DNA from: Gammaproteobacteria bacterium
GTDB taxonomy: Bacteria; Pseudomonadota; Gammaproteobacteria; Pseudomonadales; Azotimanducaceae
Length of the DNA: 64,000 nucleotides
Direction of reading: 5' to 3'
NCBI GenBank assembly: GCA_009840545.1
Contig: VXNM01000010.1
Location: forward strand, 592,627 to 656,626
Part shown: in pieces, positions 1-9,441 of the stretch
Numbering within the stretch: position 1 is the stretch's first letter
Layout: each line of letters begins with the position of its first letter
The notes under the pieces: model-generated
What the model was told of the DNA's origin: nothing
The model's database searches: none
Seen by the model: only the letters and a program-made list of their open reading frames with translations
Position numbers and translations under genes: made by a program

Positions 1-383
1 TGAGCTATCCATTCGCAGGATTCGGTTGACGTGTCGCCGTCGTCATCGTTGTTGGTGTCCATTTCGGCGACCGTGATTTCGGTGACGGTGATGTTGACAT
101 CTAGTTCGTAATCTTGGACGTTAAAGCGGCCGGTGGATAGGACGGGGTCGTACAGGTGGTAGATCTTGCCCGTGCAGGAGTTCCAATAGAGCGCATTGAG
201 GGTCCAGAATCCAGAAGGGTAGATGTTGTTGTAGTATTGCACTTTCCATTCACAGGATTCGGTTGGCGTGTCGTCATCGATATCGTCGTTGGATTGAGCT
301 TGCGCGACGCAGCCGATATTGCCAGCGATTAATAGAGTGGCGATTAGCGGAGCGAGTTTATGGTGGTTGGTCACCTGAGACAT
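1..383 (-). CDS. Exported Asp-rich protein of unknown function, cut by the left edge
   Basis: Only the first 127 codons lie in the window; the gene starts at the ATG at 383 and runs off the left end. Residues about 9-29 form a hydrophobic signal peptide with a likely cleavage after AQA; a Cys at 25 is preceded by NIG, a poor lipobox, so a soluble secreted protein is more likely than a lipoprotein. The mature part begins with an Asp/Thr-rich linker that ends in TESCEW (residues 41-46), and nearly the same linker and TESCEW return just before the window edge, about 80 residues on. Between them is an aromatic- and Asn-rich stretch with a second Cys (NSCTGK). This looks like the start of a tandem-repeat secreted protein. 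I do not recognise the family. Confidence 0.6.
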   Translation of the reverse strand, partial: MSQVTNHHKLAPLIATLLIAGNIGCVAQAQSNDDIDDDTPTESCEWKVQYYNNIYPSGFWTLNALYWNSCTGKIYHLYDPVLSTGRFNVQDYELDVNITVTEITVAEMDTNNDDDGDTSTESCEWIA

Positions 384-826
384 GTGATTTTCTCTCGGTG
401 TAGATCCTCTAAAACTACACAAATTGTATGGGAGTTACTGCTTAAATAGACAAGCTCTTTGACAAAGGCGGAAGTTGCGTGCGCAACACAGATGAGTGCG
501 GTCGAGCAAGCAACAGTCCCCTGTTGACCACTCTAAAAAGGCAGGAAACTGCCTGTCACTCAGCCTATTTGTGACCCCCTGTCCACTTCGAGACAGAAAT
601 AGGCAGTCATTCGCTTAGGTAGTATACCTGTTTACTTATAGCAGTAATTCCCTTGAAAGCGTCCAAAGTGACCAAAGCAAGTAGCAGTCGAGTTTCGTTC
701 TTGAAGCCAAGCTTAAACTGACTCAGAGAACGGCGAAACGCGTTAATTCCCGTAGAAGCAATTTGTTACACTAGGTTTAGAAGCTAGTCTCATTTAGAAA
801 ACACTGTTCGTATCCCCAGTTTAGCC
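384..826. other. Intergenic region without a recognisable gene
   Basis: This 443-base stretch separates the leftward exported-protein gene from the rightward uvrD gene. It should hold both promoters, but I cannot point to a convincing pair of -35 and -10 boxes. I see no tRNA, no strong hairpin followed by a T run, and no open frame with coding character. Confidence 0.5.
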
Positions 827-3106
827 TTGTCTCATAGTCCTTCAACCAGTTCCGATCCCATCCTTCAAACCCTAAACACCGCCCAACAAGACGCAGTTAG
901 TTCGCCTCCAGGAAACATGCTCGTGTTAGCAGGCGCTGGGTCGGGAAAGACACGGGTTCTCGTACATCGCATCGCATGGCTCATTGAGCGATGTGGTGCC
1001 TCGCCCTATGAAGTCCTGGCGGTCACGTTTACTAACAAAGCCGCCAGTGAAATGCGCACCAGGACGGAGAATCTGCTTAATTTTGGGATTGGTGCGATGT
1101 GGATTGGCACATTTCACGGATTGGCCAATCGCCTGCTCCGCATTCACTGGAAAGAAGCCGAACTACCTCGTTCGTTCGAAGTGATTGATGCAGCCGATCA
1201 ACTGCGCCTTGTAAAGCGATTAGTCAAGGAGGCGGATCTCGACCCAGATCAATTTCCTGCGAAGGATGTTGTCAATTCGATCAACAAATGGAAAGAGGAA
1301 GGCCAACGACCACGGCATGTCTTCGTCGAAAACTCGCGGGTTAAGCAGATTCATCTGGACCTCTACATTAGATACCAAGAGCTCACGAATGCCGCCGGAC
1401 TGGTTGATTTTGCCGAGTTGCTCTTGCGCTCACACGAACTATGGCTTGAGAATAAGGAGCTGCTAGCTCAATATCGCCAACGTTTCCGATACATCTTGGT
1501 TGACGAGTTTCAGGATACCAATGGCATACAGTTCGCGTGGATTCAGATGTTGGTGGGCAACGACAACTTCGTTATGGCGGTTGGCGACGACGATCAGTCA
1601 ATCTACGGTTGGCGGGGAGCCCGTCTTGCGAATATCTTGGAGTTTGAAAAGCAGTTTCAAGATGTCAAGGTCATCCGCCTTGAACAAAACTATCGCTCCA
1701 CCCAAACCATCCTCAACGCCGCCAATGCTCTCATTAAGCACAACGGACAGCGACTTGATAAGACCCTTTGGACTGACGCTGGCAGAGGCGATCCCATTCG
1801 CATATTTTCCGCGCATTCGGAATTCGAGGAAGCTCGTTATGTGGTGGACAAGTGCCAACAATGGATGAACGACCGAGATTTCGGTCCCAACGACATAGGG
1901 ATTTTGTATCGAAATAACGCACAGTCTCGCGTTCTGGAGCAGGAATTTAGCCAGCGAAATGTACCCTACCGAATCTACGGTGGAACTCGGTTCTACGACC
2001 GAATGGAAATTCGTGATGCAGTCGGCTATATGAAGCTTATCCACGACTCCCAATCAGATATTGCCTATGAACGTGTCGTGAATACACCTCCTCGCGGAAT
2101 TGGAGCGAAAACGCTTGAGCTTGTACGGGCAGCGTCAGAAGAGAACAACACCTCACTCTGGGAAGCGACGCAGCGGCTTGTAATGAATGGCGACTTGAAG
2201 GGTAGAGCAAAACTTGCACTACAACGGTTCGTCGAGCTAATCGAGTCTTTGAGAGGTACGGCTCGGGGAAAGACATTGGAGGAGATTGCACGAATCGCAG
2301 CTATCGATTCAGGATTGTGGGACTACCACGGAAAGGAATCTGGGGAGACTGGTCGTGCTCGGCGGGAAAACCTCGAAGAGCTAGTCTCCGCATGTGCGCA
2401 ATTTGCCGGACCGGCCCATCTTCCGGTTGAGGGCGAAGAAGATAATCTAGAACAGAATGTGAACGAGAAACTTCGGAACTTTCTTGATCAAGCGATGCTG
2501 GACGCGGGCGAATACCAAGCGACAACCCATGATGCAATCAACATGATGACAGTGCACTCGGCAAAGGGACTGGAGTTTCCGGTTGTCTTTATTGTTGGAC
2601 TCGAGGAGGACCTCTTTCCTCACAACGATGCGAACGGCGACTTCACAGTCGAGGAAGAAGAACGACGGCTAGCGTACGTCGGAATTACGCGATCGATGCG
2701 CCTACTGTACTTATCGCATGCATCCTCACGCACACGATTTGGTCAGCAACACATGCGTTGCATTCCTTCACGATTCTTGAAAGAGCTACCGAAACAAGAC
2801 GTTTCATATGTCCGCAGGTCGGCAAATCCTCATTGGCGAACTGGGTCGCAAGGACTTTCGGCAGATCGAAGCACCCGGAATACCAGTCGCTCGGATTTAC
2901 CCCCGATGATGCAAGACCCTGTGGAACCCAACCACACCAAGTGGCAAATTGGGAGTGAAGTGAGTCATAGCCGATTTGGTATAGGTACGATAGTGAATAC
3001 GCGCGGACGGAAGGAAAGCCTCGTGTTGGAGATCGAGTTTTCCGAAAGCGGCCGTAAGTGGCTGGTCGCCGAGACACCACATTTGCAGGTGGGAGTGAAA
3101 CCATGA
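827..3106 (+). CDS. uvrD: DNA helicase II, UvrD/PcrA-type superfamily 1A
   Basis: A 3'-5' DNA helicase that unwinds nicked DNA in nucleotide-excision and mismatch repair and clears RecA from DNA. All SF1A motifs are visible: Walker A GAGSGKT (about residues 36-42), motif II VDEFQDTN, motif III GDDDQSIYGWRGA, motif IV QNYRST, motif V TVHSAKGLEFPVVF and motif VI LAYVGITRS. The last 50 residues (from WQIGSEVSH) match the Tudor-like C-terminal domain through which UvrD/PcrA bind RNA polymerase. Length (759 aa) is normal. The chosen start is TTG at 827, because the first in-frame ATG falls inside the Walker A strand and would remove the Q motif; no good ribosome-binding site is seen before it. The stop overlaps the next gene's ATG by ATGA, so the two may be translationally coupled. 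Confidence 0.95.
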   Translation: MSHSPSTSSDPILQTLNTAQQDAVSSPPGNMLVLAGAGSGKTRVLVHRIAWLIERCGASPYEVLAVTFTNKAASEMRTRTENLLNFGIGAMWIGTFHGLANRLLRIHWKEAELPRSFEVIDAADQLRLVKRLVKEADLDPDQFPAKDVVNSINKWKEEGQRPRHVFVENSRVKQIHLDLYIRYQELTNAAGLVDFAELLLRSHELWLENKELLAQYRQRFRYILVDEFQDTNGIQFAWIQMLVGNDNFVMAVGDDDQSIYGWRGARLANILEFEKQFQDVKVIRLEQNYRSTQTILNAANALIKHNGQRLDKTLWTDAGRGDPIRIFSAHSEFEEARYVVDKCQQWMNDRDFGPNDIGILYRNNAQSRVLEQEFSQRNVPYRIYGGTRFYDRMEIRDAVGYMKLIHDSQSDIAYERVVNTPPRGIGAKTLELVRAASEENNTSLWEATQRLVMNGDLKGRAKLALQRFVELIESLRGTARGKTLEEIARIAAIDSGLWDYHGKESGETGRARRENLEELVSACAQFAGPAHLPVEGEEDNLEQNVNEKLRNFLDQAMLDAGEYQATTHDAINMMTVHSAKGLEFPVVFIVGLEEDLFPHNDANGDFTVEEEERRLAYVGITRSMRLLYLSHASSRTRFGQQHMRCIPSRFLKELPKQDVSYVRRSANPHWRTGSQGLSADRSTRNTSRSDLPPMMQDPVEPNHTKWQIGSEVSHSRFGIGTIVNTRGRKESLVLEIEFSESGRKWLVAETPHLQVGVKP

Positions 3107-4206
3107 AACACACTTTAGTTGCTTTTGCATTTCTGGCTTTGGCTATGGGAGGTTGTACCACCGATACGGGGTCCGACAGAGATGCTTCTGTTGCAACAAC
3201 GGTAGAGACTTTCGAGTGGAAGCTCATAACAACATGGCCCAAGAACTTGCCAGCGTTAGGAACTGCCCCGGAACGATTGGCTGTACTCATCGACGAAATG
3301 TCTGCCGGCCAATTGAAGATCAAAGTTTATGGAGCCGGTGAACTAACGGGAGCTACCGAAGTCTTCGATGCGGTATCGGCTGGAACGGCGGAAATGGGGC
3401 ATGGAGCCGCTTACTACTGGGTGGGAAAAGCTCCTGTGGCAGCTGTATTCACCACACTGCCGTTTGGAATGAATGCTCAGGAAATGAATGCGAGGCTTCA
3501 CTTTGGCGGCGGGTTAGAGCTGTGGCGAGAACTCTATGAGCCCTTCAATCTCATTCCGATGGCCGCCGGAAATTCCGGAGTCCAAATGGCAGGTTGGTTC
3601 AACAAAGAAATCAATTCTCTCGAGGATCTTAAGGGATTGAAAATGAGAATTCCTGGACTGGGGGCGGAAGTCATGAATAGGGCGGGAGCTGCGCCCGTTT
3701 ACTTGCCTGGAGGGGAGATCTTTACGTCATTGCAAACGGGAGTCATTGACGCAACGGAATGGGTGGGTCCTCTGAACGATCAAACGTTGGGGCTTCACGA
3801 AGTCGCAAAGTATTACTACTACCCTGGGTGGCATGAGCCGAGCGCTGCCATTGAATTGATCGTTAATAAGGAAGCGTTTGAAAGTCTGCCGATCCACCTA
3901 CAACGCATGGTTGAGACGACCGCTCGTGCCATCAATCAGGACATGGTCGATGAGTTCAATGCGCGGAATTTCTCGTCTCTAAGGTCTTTGGTCGAAGAGC
4001 ATGGGGTGGAACTGAGAAAACTGCCTGCAGACGTTCTGCAGCGGCTGAGAGAATTATCGGACGAAGTCATAGACGAAGTTGCAGGCACCGATGAACTCTC
4101 GCAGCGCATCGTTGATTCGTATCGAAATTTCCAACGCGAGATTCAGTCGTGGAGCGATATTTCGGAGTACGCCTACTTTCAGGCTCGGGACGCCGAGGGG
4201 GATTAA
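3103..4206 (+). CDS. dctP: TRAP transporter substrate-binding lipoprotein, DctP family (TakP-like)
   Basis: Periplasmic solute-binding subunit of a tripartite ATP-independent transporter. The ATG at 3103, inside ATGA overlapping the uvrD stop, gives a 367-residue protein with a lipoprotein signal ending LAMGGC (Cys about residue 17), so it is probably tethered to the membrane. A longer reading from 3058 would put 15 residues of uvrD shadow in front of this signal. The body has the DctP pattern, with AGELTGATEVFDAV, the helix around GLKMRIPGLGAEVM carrying the carboxylate-binding Arg, and TGVIDATEWVGP. The last motif and the tyrosine-rich stretch after it resemble TakP-type 2-oxoacid binders, so a keto acid ligand is plausible but not shown. 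The permease genes lie just downstream on the opposite strand, converging on this gene. Confidence 0.9.
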   Translation: MKHTLVAFAFLALAMGGCTTDTGSDRDASVATTVETFEWKLITTWPKNLPALGTAPERLAVLIDEMSAGQLKIKVYGAGELTGATEVFDAVSAGTAEMGHGAAYYWVGKAPVAAVFTTLPFGMNAQEMNARLHFGGGLELWRELYEPFNLIPMAAGNSGVQMAGWFNKEINSLEDLKGLKMRIPGLGAEVMNRAGAAPVYLPGGEIFTSLQTGVIDATEWVGPLNDQTLGLHEVAKYYYYPGWHEPSAAIELIVNKEAFESLPIHLQRMVETTARAINQDMVDEFNARNFSSLRSLVEEHGVELRKLPADVLQRLRELSDEVIDEVAGTDELSQRIVDSYRNFQREIQSWSDISEYAYFQARDAEGD

Positions 4207-4225
4207 GGTTTGCAGCTCGTCTCCG

Positions 4226-5587
4226 CTAGAGCGCGCGAGGTAGCCAAGTTGCCAATTGCGGGAAAAGCACAAGCAGAAGCAGCAACATCAGTTGCAGCGC
4301 AATAAACGGAATCACACCTCGGTACATGTCTGCCGTGCCAATCTCGGGCGGTGCCACACCACGCAAGTAGAAGAGAGCGAATCCAAACGGCGGAGTTAGA
4401 AACGAGGTCTGAAGATTCACGGCCACCATTACTCCAAGCCAAACAGGATCCACGCCCATCGAAAGCAGTATGGGTCCCACAATAGGTAAGACTACGTACG
4501 TGATCTCAATGAAATCCAGCACGAACCCCAATAGGAAGATCGCGACCATGACAACAGCCATCGCAGCGACAACACCACCGGGCAGGCTGAGAAACAAACC
4601 ATGTACAAGATCGTCGCCGCCATAGCCACGAAACACAAGCGAAAAGACAGATGCTCCTATCAATATGAAGAAGACCATCGAAGTGGTCTTCATGGTTGAG
4701 AGCACAATTTCTTGTAGCACCCTGAGATTGATCGCTCGGTAGACTACGGCCATTGACAACGCGCCGACTGCCCCGACGCCTGAAGCTTCTGTGGGTGTCG
4801 CGATCCCCATCAAAATTGCTCCCAGCACGGCGACAATGAGAACGATGGGAGGAATTAAGCTTGAAAATAGCGCGCGTAGTTCTGGTTTTTCGTCGTCCGT
4901 TGTAGGCGGTGCGCTAGAGGGTTGAAGGTTTCCGCGAAGCAGAACATAGGCGCAGTACAAGACGACGAGAACCAATCCTGGAAACAATGCACCAGCGAAT
5001 AGGTCGCCCACAGAAACCGTCTTTGGAGAGAAAACACCTTGTCCCAGTTGAGCTTGCTGATACGCGTTGCCAAGTACATCTCCGACGAGTACGAGTGCTA
5101 TTGAAGGGGGAATGATCTGCCCTAGAGTTCCCGTCGCCGAAATCGTTCCGGTAGCAAGCCCGTGGTCGTAGCCTTGTCGGATCATCGCTGGCAAAGAAAG
5201 CAAACCCATCGTGACAACAGTTGCCCCAACGATTCCCGTGCTTGCTGCCATTAGCATTCCCACGAGTACGACTGCGAGTCCGAGTCCACCTCGGGTTCTT
5301 CCAGCGAGCTGAGACATTGTCTTCAACAGCGACTGAGCGATATTGGTGCGCTCAAGCGTTACTCCCATCAAAATGAAAAGAGGAACGGCCAAGAGAGTTT
5401 GATTTGTCATCAGCGAGAAAATCCGCGAAGGCAGAAATCCGAGATCTTTCGGATCGAACACGCCAAACACTATTCCGACGAACGCAAAGAGCAATGCCAC
5501 TCCGGCGAGTGTCAATGCCACGGTGTACCCCGATAACAACGCGACGAAAACTGCCGCGAACATTAGAAGAGGAATGAACTCAGTCAT
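4226..5587 (-). CDS. dctM: TRAP transporter large permease, DctM family
   Basis: Inner-membrane ion-coupled translocation subunit of the TRAP transporter, 453 residues with about 12 hydrophobic segments. Family marks include AVPLFILMGVTLERT, STGIVGATVVTMGLL and GQIIPPSIALVLVGD, the last near the sodium and substrate sites in studied homologues. It overlaps the small-permease gene by 4 bases (ATGA), so the two are surely coupled. Its stop lies 20 bases from the end of the convergently transcribed binding-protein gene, which makes one functional transporter from two transcripts. An inserted hydrophilic loop rich in Pro, Asp and Glu (around SSAPPTTDDEKPE) is seen near residue 225. Substrate is inferred only from the binding protein. 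Confidence 0.93.
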   Translation of the reverse strand: MTEFIPLLMFAAVFVALLSGYTVALTLAGVALLFAFVGIVFGVFDPKDLGFLPSRIFSLMTNQTLLAVPLFILMGVTLERTNIAQSLLKTMSQLAGRTRGGLGLAVVLVGMLMAASTGIVGATVVTMGLLSLPAMIRQGYDHGLATGTISATGTLGQIIPPSIALVLVGDVLGNAYQQAQLGQGVFSPKTVSVGDLFAGALFPGLVLVVLYCAYVLLRGNLQPSSAPPTTDDEKPELRALFSSLIPPIVLIVAVLGAILMGIATPTEASGVGAVGALSMAVVYRAINLRVLQEIVLSTMKTTSMVFFILIGASVFSLVFRGYGGDDLVHGLFLSLPGGVVAAMAVVMVAIFLLGFVLDFIEITYVVLPIVGPILLSMGVDPVWLGVMVAVNLQTSFLTPPFGFALFYLRGVAPPEIGTADMYRGVIPFIALQLMLLLLLVLFPQLATWLPRAL

Positions 5588-6075
5588 TTCTTGTGCAAGT
5601 CGCCAATGCGCCGGGTTATCTCAAGCGTGGATTGAAGAACTAGGAGAATCGCTGTGATGGGAATAACGGTTTTCAAGAGATAAACTCCAGGAATTCCTCC
5701 AACTTCCCGCGATCCCTCAAAAACCCTCCAAGAAGCCGCGACATATTCGAGGCTGAATATTGCAATTACAAGGCACGTTGGAATGAGAAAGAGGATGTGA
5801 CCGGCGATGTCTACGAGAGCTTTTGATCGGGGACTGAAACGGCTATAGAACAGGTCGACTCTGACGTGTCCATCATGTTTCATCGCATAGGAGAGACCGA
5901 ACATGAACATCAGAGAGTGCATGTAAATTACGGATTCCTGCAGGTAGATTTCCCCTCCGGCTTGGAAGATGTAGCGGCGTGCTACAACGATTACCGTGAC
6001 GAATGCCATTAAGAGCACTAGCCACGCAACGCACTTGCCAATCCATTCAACTACGCTTTCCAGCAGGACTTTCAC
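5584..6075 (-). CDS. dctQ: TRAP transporter small permease, DctQ family
   Basis: Small membrane subunit that pairs with DctM. The 163-residue reading has four membrane helices: about residues 15-34, 47-63, 88-108 and 128-150. The family pattern SWRVFEGSREVGG before the last helix is clear. Two starts are possible: TTG at 6102, inside ubiA, and GTG at 6075, one base after the ubiA stop. I prefer the GTG, because the TTG adds a Cys-rich stretch with no counterpart in the family. It follows ubiA on the same strand and overlaps dctM by 4 bases. Confidence 0.85.
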   Translation of the reverse strand: MKVLLESVVEWIGKCVAWLVLLMAFVTVIVVARRYIFQAGGEIYLQESVIYMHSLMFMFGLSYAMKHDGHVRVDLFYSRFSPRSKALVDIAGHILFLIPTCLVIAIFSLEYVAASWRVFEGSREVGGIPGVYLLKTVIPITAILLVLQSTLEITRRIGDLHKK

Positions 6076-6076
6076 G

Positions 6077-6976
6077 TCACAATTGGTGCCCCGGCACAGC
6101 AACCATATAGTTCAGCACGATGCCGGTGAACAGAACCAGTCCGACCGTCGCATTGTTCTTGAAGGCTCGAAAACAGTGCTCTCGTTTACGCGACCAGGTC
6201 AAACATGACTGATAAAAAAACAGGCATGCTACAACCACAGTTGAGAACAAAAACAGAACGTTCAGTTTCGCGATTGCTCCGAGAACCAGCAGTAGTGCCA
6301 ACACTGTCAATTGAAGTGCAGCAATCACGTACCGATCCAACCAACCAAGAAGAATTGCCGTGGACTTCAACCCAATCTTGAGATCATCTTCACGATCCAC
6401 CATGGCGTACTGTGTGTCGTAAGCCACAATCCATACAAAGCTCATTGCAAAGAAGCAAAAAATAGGCAGCGAAATAGCATTGGAAATCGCTGTTCCCGCC
6501 ATCAAAATACCCCAGCTAAATGCTACTCCGAGGATCAATTGCGGTAGATGTGTGAACCGTTTCATAAATGGATAAATTGCAGAGATCAAGACTCCGCCCA
6601 GCGCCATCCACCACGTCGTCACATTTAGAGAGAGCACTAGACAAAAACCGATAAGAAGAAGAAATGCCAAACAAACTAGTGCATCCTTGGTTTTCAATCG
6701 GCCATCGGCGAGAGGTCTGGACCTTGTTCGTTCAACATGCGGGTCGAAGTCTTGATCAGCAAGGTCGTTGATTACGCAACCCGCTGCACGCATTACAAAC
6801 GTTCCCAACACAAAGATCACGAGAATGGGAATTGGTGGCGTTCCCTCCTCTGCAATCCAAAGTGCCGCTAGCGTGGGCCACAGCAATAGCAACGATCCCA
6901 CTGGGCGATCCAACCGCATGAGTTCCCAATAGGCTCTAGCGGTTTCCGCTGTGCTACGTTGCGAAGGAGATTCCAT
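6077..6976 (-). CDS. ubiA: 4-hydroxybenzoate polyprenyltransferase
   Basis: Membrane prenyltransferase that attaches the polyprenyl tail to 4-hydroxybenzoate in ubiquinone synthesis. Both Mg-diphosphate motifs are present: NDLADQDFDPHVERTRSRPL (first Asp-rich motif with the following Arg pair) and DTQYAMVDREDD. The 299 residues form about nine helices, as usual. ATG at 6976. The usual partner ubiC (chorismate lyase) is not adjacent. Instead ubiA is followed with a 1-base gap by the TRAP small-permease gene, so it appears to head a transcript that also carries dctQ and dctM. It diverges from the rubredoxin gene, as in other gammaproteobacteria where rub and ubiA are near each other. Confidence 0.95.
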   Translation of the reverse strand: MESPSQRSTAETARAYWELMRLDRPVGSLLLLWPTLAALWIAEEGTPPIPILVIFVLGTFVMRAAGCVINDLADQDFDPHVERTRSRPLADGRLKTKDALVCLAFLLLIGFCLVLSLNVTTWWMALGGVLISAIYPFMKRFTHLPQLILGVAFSWGILMAGTAISNAISLPIFCFFAMSFVWIVAYDTQYAMVDREDDLKIGLKSTAILLGWLDRYVIAALQLTVLALLLVLGAIAKLNVLFLFSTVVVACLFFYQSCLTWSRKREHCFRAFKNNATVGLVLFTGIVLNYMVAVPGHQL

Positions 6977-7213
6977 ACCGTGAATAGCTCGAAGTTAAGG
7001 TTGTTACAGCATGCAGCCGTGTTGCCAATTGCATACCGCTCATAAGACTGAGATTCCTGCTGGGTCTACTAAAGTTCGATTATTTTAGGAGCCAAAAAGG
7101 TCACCTTAGTTGGGAAACGGAATCCCTCGACGATTGAAGACATGAGGGCGAACAACGGGTCTAAATTGGTACTATCGTGCTCCCAATCACCTTCCCAGAG
7201 AAAAAAATCACGG

Positions 7214-7378
7214 ATGCGAAAGTGGCAGTGCATCGTCTGTGGCTGGATATACGACGAAGCCCTAGGCTGCGAGGAAGAGAACATTCCTCCTGGCACCCAA
7301 TGGAGCGATGTTCCTGAGGACTTTTTTTGTCCAGAGTGTGGTGTTGGCAAAGAAGACTTCGAGATGATCGAAATCTAA
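7214..7378 (+). CDS. rubA: Rubredoxin
   Basis: A 54-residue one-iron electron carrier. The four iron-binding Cys are in the two standard CxxC motifs, CIVCGW near the start and CPECGV near the end, with the conserved WSDVPEDFFCP stretch between. In aerobes this type passes electrons to oxygenases such as alkane hydroxylase, or serves redox stress defence; which one applies here is unknown. The start is the ATG at 7214, preceded by a purine-rich AGAGAAAA stretch; a longer reading from 7142 would add 24 non-homologous residues. It converges on recG. Confidence 0.92.
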   Translation: MRKWQCIVCGWIYDEALGCEEENIPPGTQWSDVPEDFFCPECGVGKEDFEMIEI

Positions 7379-7399
7379 GGATCTGCACTGTGGCAGACG

Positions 7400-9424
7400 T
7401 TAGACCGCGGCGTAATCGCTTTCTGACGGAGTCCATGTATCGATGATCTTGGATGCCATATCGGGGTTCTCCTTCAACAGTCTTTCTCCTTGCACTCGCG
7501 TCTCTTGAAGAAGCTCTGCATCCATGACCAAGTCCGCGATCCGAAAACTCTCGGTTCCTGATTGTTTCTTTCCAAATACTTCGCCGGGCCCTCGAAGGGA
7601 CAGATCGAGATGAGCAAGTTCAAAACCGTCGGTGTGTTTCTTTAGCGCGTTCAGACGATTTCGAGATGCCGTGGAAATCGGAGGATCGTACATGAGCATG
7701 CAGTAGCTTTTTTTAGTTCCTCGACCGACGCGCCCTCTCAATTGATGCAGTTGCGCCAAACCCAGACGATCTGCATCGTCTACAACCATGAGAGTCGCAT
7801 TCGGTACGTCAATCCCCACTTCTACAACAGTCGTCGCAACTAGCAATTGGATTTCGGCGGATCGAAATCCCTTCATAATTCGATCTTTCTCTTCAGTCTT
7901 CATTCTGCCGTGCAAGTGTCCGATTTTCACTTGAGGAAGTTTGGCTTTGAGTTCTTCGAGCACATCAGTCGTACCTCGAAAATTCCCATCGTCTGGATCG
8001 CGCGGATCGATTGCGACACAAACCCAGTACGCCTGCTGTCCCGAAGCGAGTAGGTTACCCACTGCGGAAATCACCCTTTCTCGCTGCTTTGCACTATGGA
8101 CAGTGGTCTCGATGGTTTGACGTCCCGGAGGCATTTCATCGATGACTGAAACATCCATATCAGCAAACAAATACATTGCAAGTGTGCGTGGAATTGGAGT
8201 TGCCGTCATAATGAGCTGGTGCGGCAGTCGACCCTTGTCCCGCAACTGCATTCGTTGATGAACTCCAAAACGATGCTGCTCGTCGATGATCGCTAGTCCA
8301 AGCGACTTGAACTTAGTGGATGCTTGAAAGAGCGCATGTGTTCCAACAATCACGGTGTCGTCACCTCGTACGATGGCTTCCTGTCGCGCCTTTCTCGCAG
8401 ACGTGGGCATTCTTCCTGTGAGCAAACCTACTTGAATACCCATTGGAGAGAGCCATTGTGAGAGTGTCTCGTAGTGTTGTTCAGCTAGTAGCTCTGTTGG
8501 AGCCATAAATGCTGTTTGAGTGGAGTTTTCGGCGGCTCTGACAATGGCCAAAGCCGCGATGACTGTCTTGCCAGAACCGACGTCCCCTTGAAGAAGTCGT
8601 AGCATCGGCTTAGGTCGAGAAAGATCGGAGAGAACTTCCTGAACAACTCTCCGTTGTGCATTTGTCAGGGAGAAACCGAGGGAGCGCAAACACATCGAGT
8701 GCAAATCGCGTTCTCTGTCCAATGCGATTGTCGAAAACGACCCACGCTGAATTTGTCTCCTGTGCCGTAAGAGCAGAAAGGCCAGTAATTCATCGAAAGC
8801 AACACGTTTTCGTGCCTCATGCAATCCATCCCAACCGCGATTGACATCTGGCTCATGAAGAAATCGAAGAGCTTCTCCCAGAGTCAGCCCTTGGTGGGTG
8901 TAATTTGGAAGAAAGGCGGTCTCGTTAAGCGCTTTGCGAATTAGGCTTCCAATCCGTGCACTAGTCAGTCCTTGTGTCGCTGGATACACAGGAATGTATT
9001 CAGGTTGCGGCGCCCCGGGATCACTTGTGAAAACTCGATATTCGGGGTGGATCATCTCCATTCCTTTGCGTCCGAGTCGAACTAGCCCGTACACTCTCAA
9101 CCACACTCCCTCTTGCAACTGGTCCATCTGACGCGAGCTGTAATGCAGCAATCGCATATTCAGTCGCGTTTGATGTCCTTCTCCAATGGAAACATAGACA
9201 CTAGGACGTGGGCCCCTTACGACTTCCACGCCGAGCACTCTTCCTTGCACGTAGTGTTCTGCACCCGATGAAATTCGTTCGATTGGCGTTATCTTTGTGC
9301 GGTCTTCATACCGGAATGGCAAATGGAGAATGAGGTCCGTTTTGGTACGGATGCTGAGACGCTGAAGTCTCGCCGCCATGGCAGGACCAATTCCTCGAAG
9401 TTGGGAGACGGATTCTGACGGCAC
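7400..9424 (-). CDS. recG: ATP-dependent DNA helicase RecG
   Basis: Branched-DNA helicase that regresses stalled forks and processes Holliday junctions. The 674 residues hold an N-terminal OB/wedge domain with RGIGPAMAARL, Walker A GDVGSGKT (about residue 280), DEQH box in IIDEQHRFGVHQR, motif III TATPIPRT, and the C-terminal helicase lobe with GRVGRG. The C-terminal TRG region with FGKKQSG is complete. Start is GTG at 9424. It is 17 bases downstream of ridA in the rpoZ-spoT-ridA-recG run. Confidence 0.96.
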   Translation of the reverse strand: MPSESVSQLRGIGPAMAARLQRLSIRTKTDLILHLPFRYEDRTKITPIERISSGAEHYVQGRVLGVEVVRGPRPSVYVSIGEGHQTRLNMRLLHYSSRQMDQLQEGVWLRVYGLVRLGRKGMEMIHPEYRVFTSDPGAPQPEYIPVYPATQGLTSARIGSLIRKALNETAFLPNYTHQGLTLGEALRFLHEPDVNRGWDGLHEARKRVAFDELLAFLLLRHRRQIQRGSFSTIALDRERDLHSMCLRSLGFSLTNAQRRVVQEVLSDLSRPKPMLRLLQGDVGSGKTVIAALAIVRAAENSTQTAFMAPTELLAEQHYETLSQWLSPMGIQVGLLTGRMPTSARKARQEAIVRGDDTVIVGTHALFQASTKFKSLGLAIIDEQHRFGVHQRMQLRDKGRLPHQLIMTATPIPRTLAMYLFADMDVSVIDEMPPGRQTIETTVHSAKQRERVISAVGNLLASGQQAYWVCVAIDPRDPDDGNFRGTTDVLEELKAKLPQVKIGHLHGRMKTEEKDRIMKGFRSAEIQLLVATTVVEVGIDVPNATLMVVDDADRLGLAQLHQLRGRVGRGTKKSYCMLMYDPPISTASRNRLNALKKHTDGFELAHLDLSLRGPGEVFGKKQSGTESFRIADLVMDAELLQETRVQGERLLKENPDMASKIIDTWTPSESDYAAV

Positions 9425-9441
9425 AATCCGTACCGATATTT

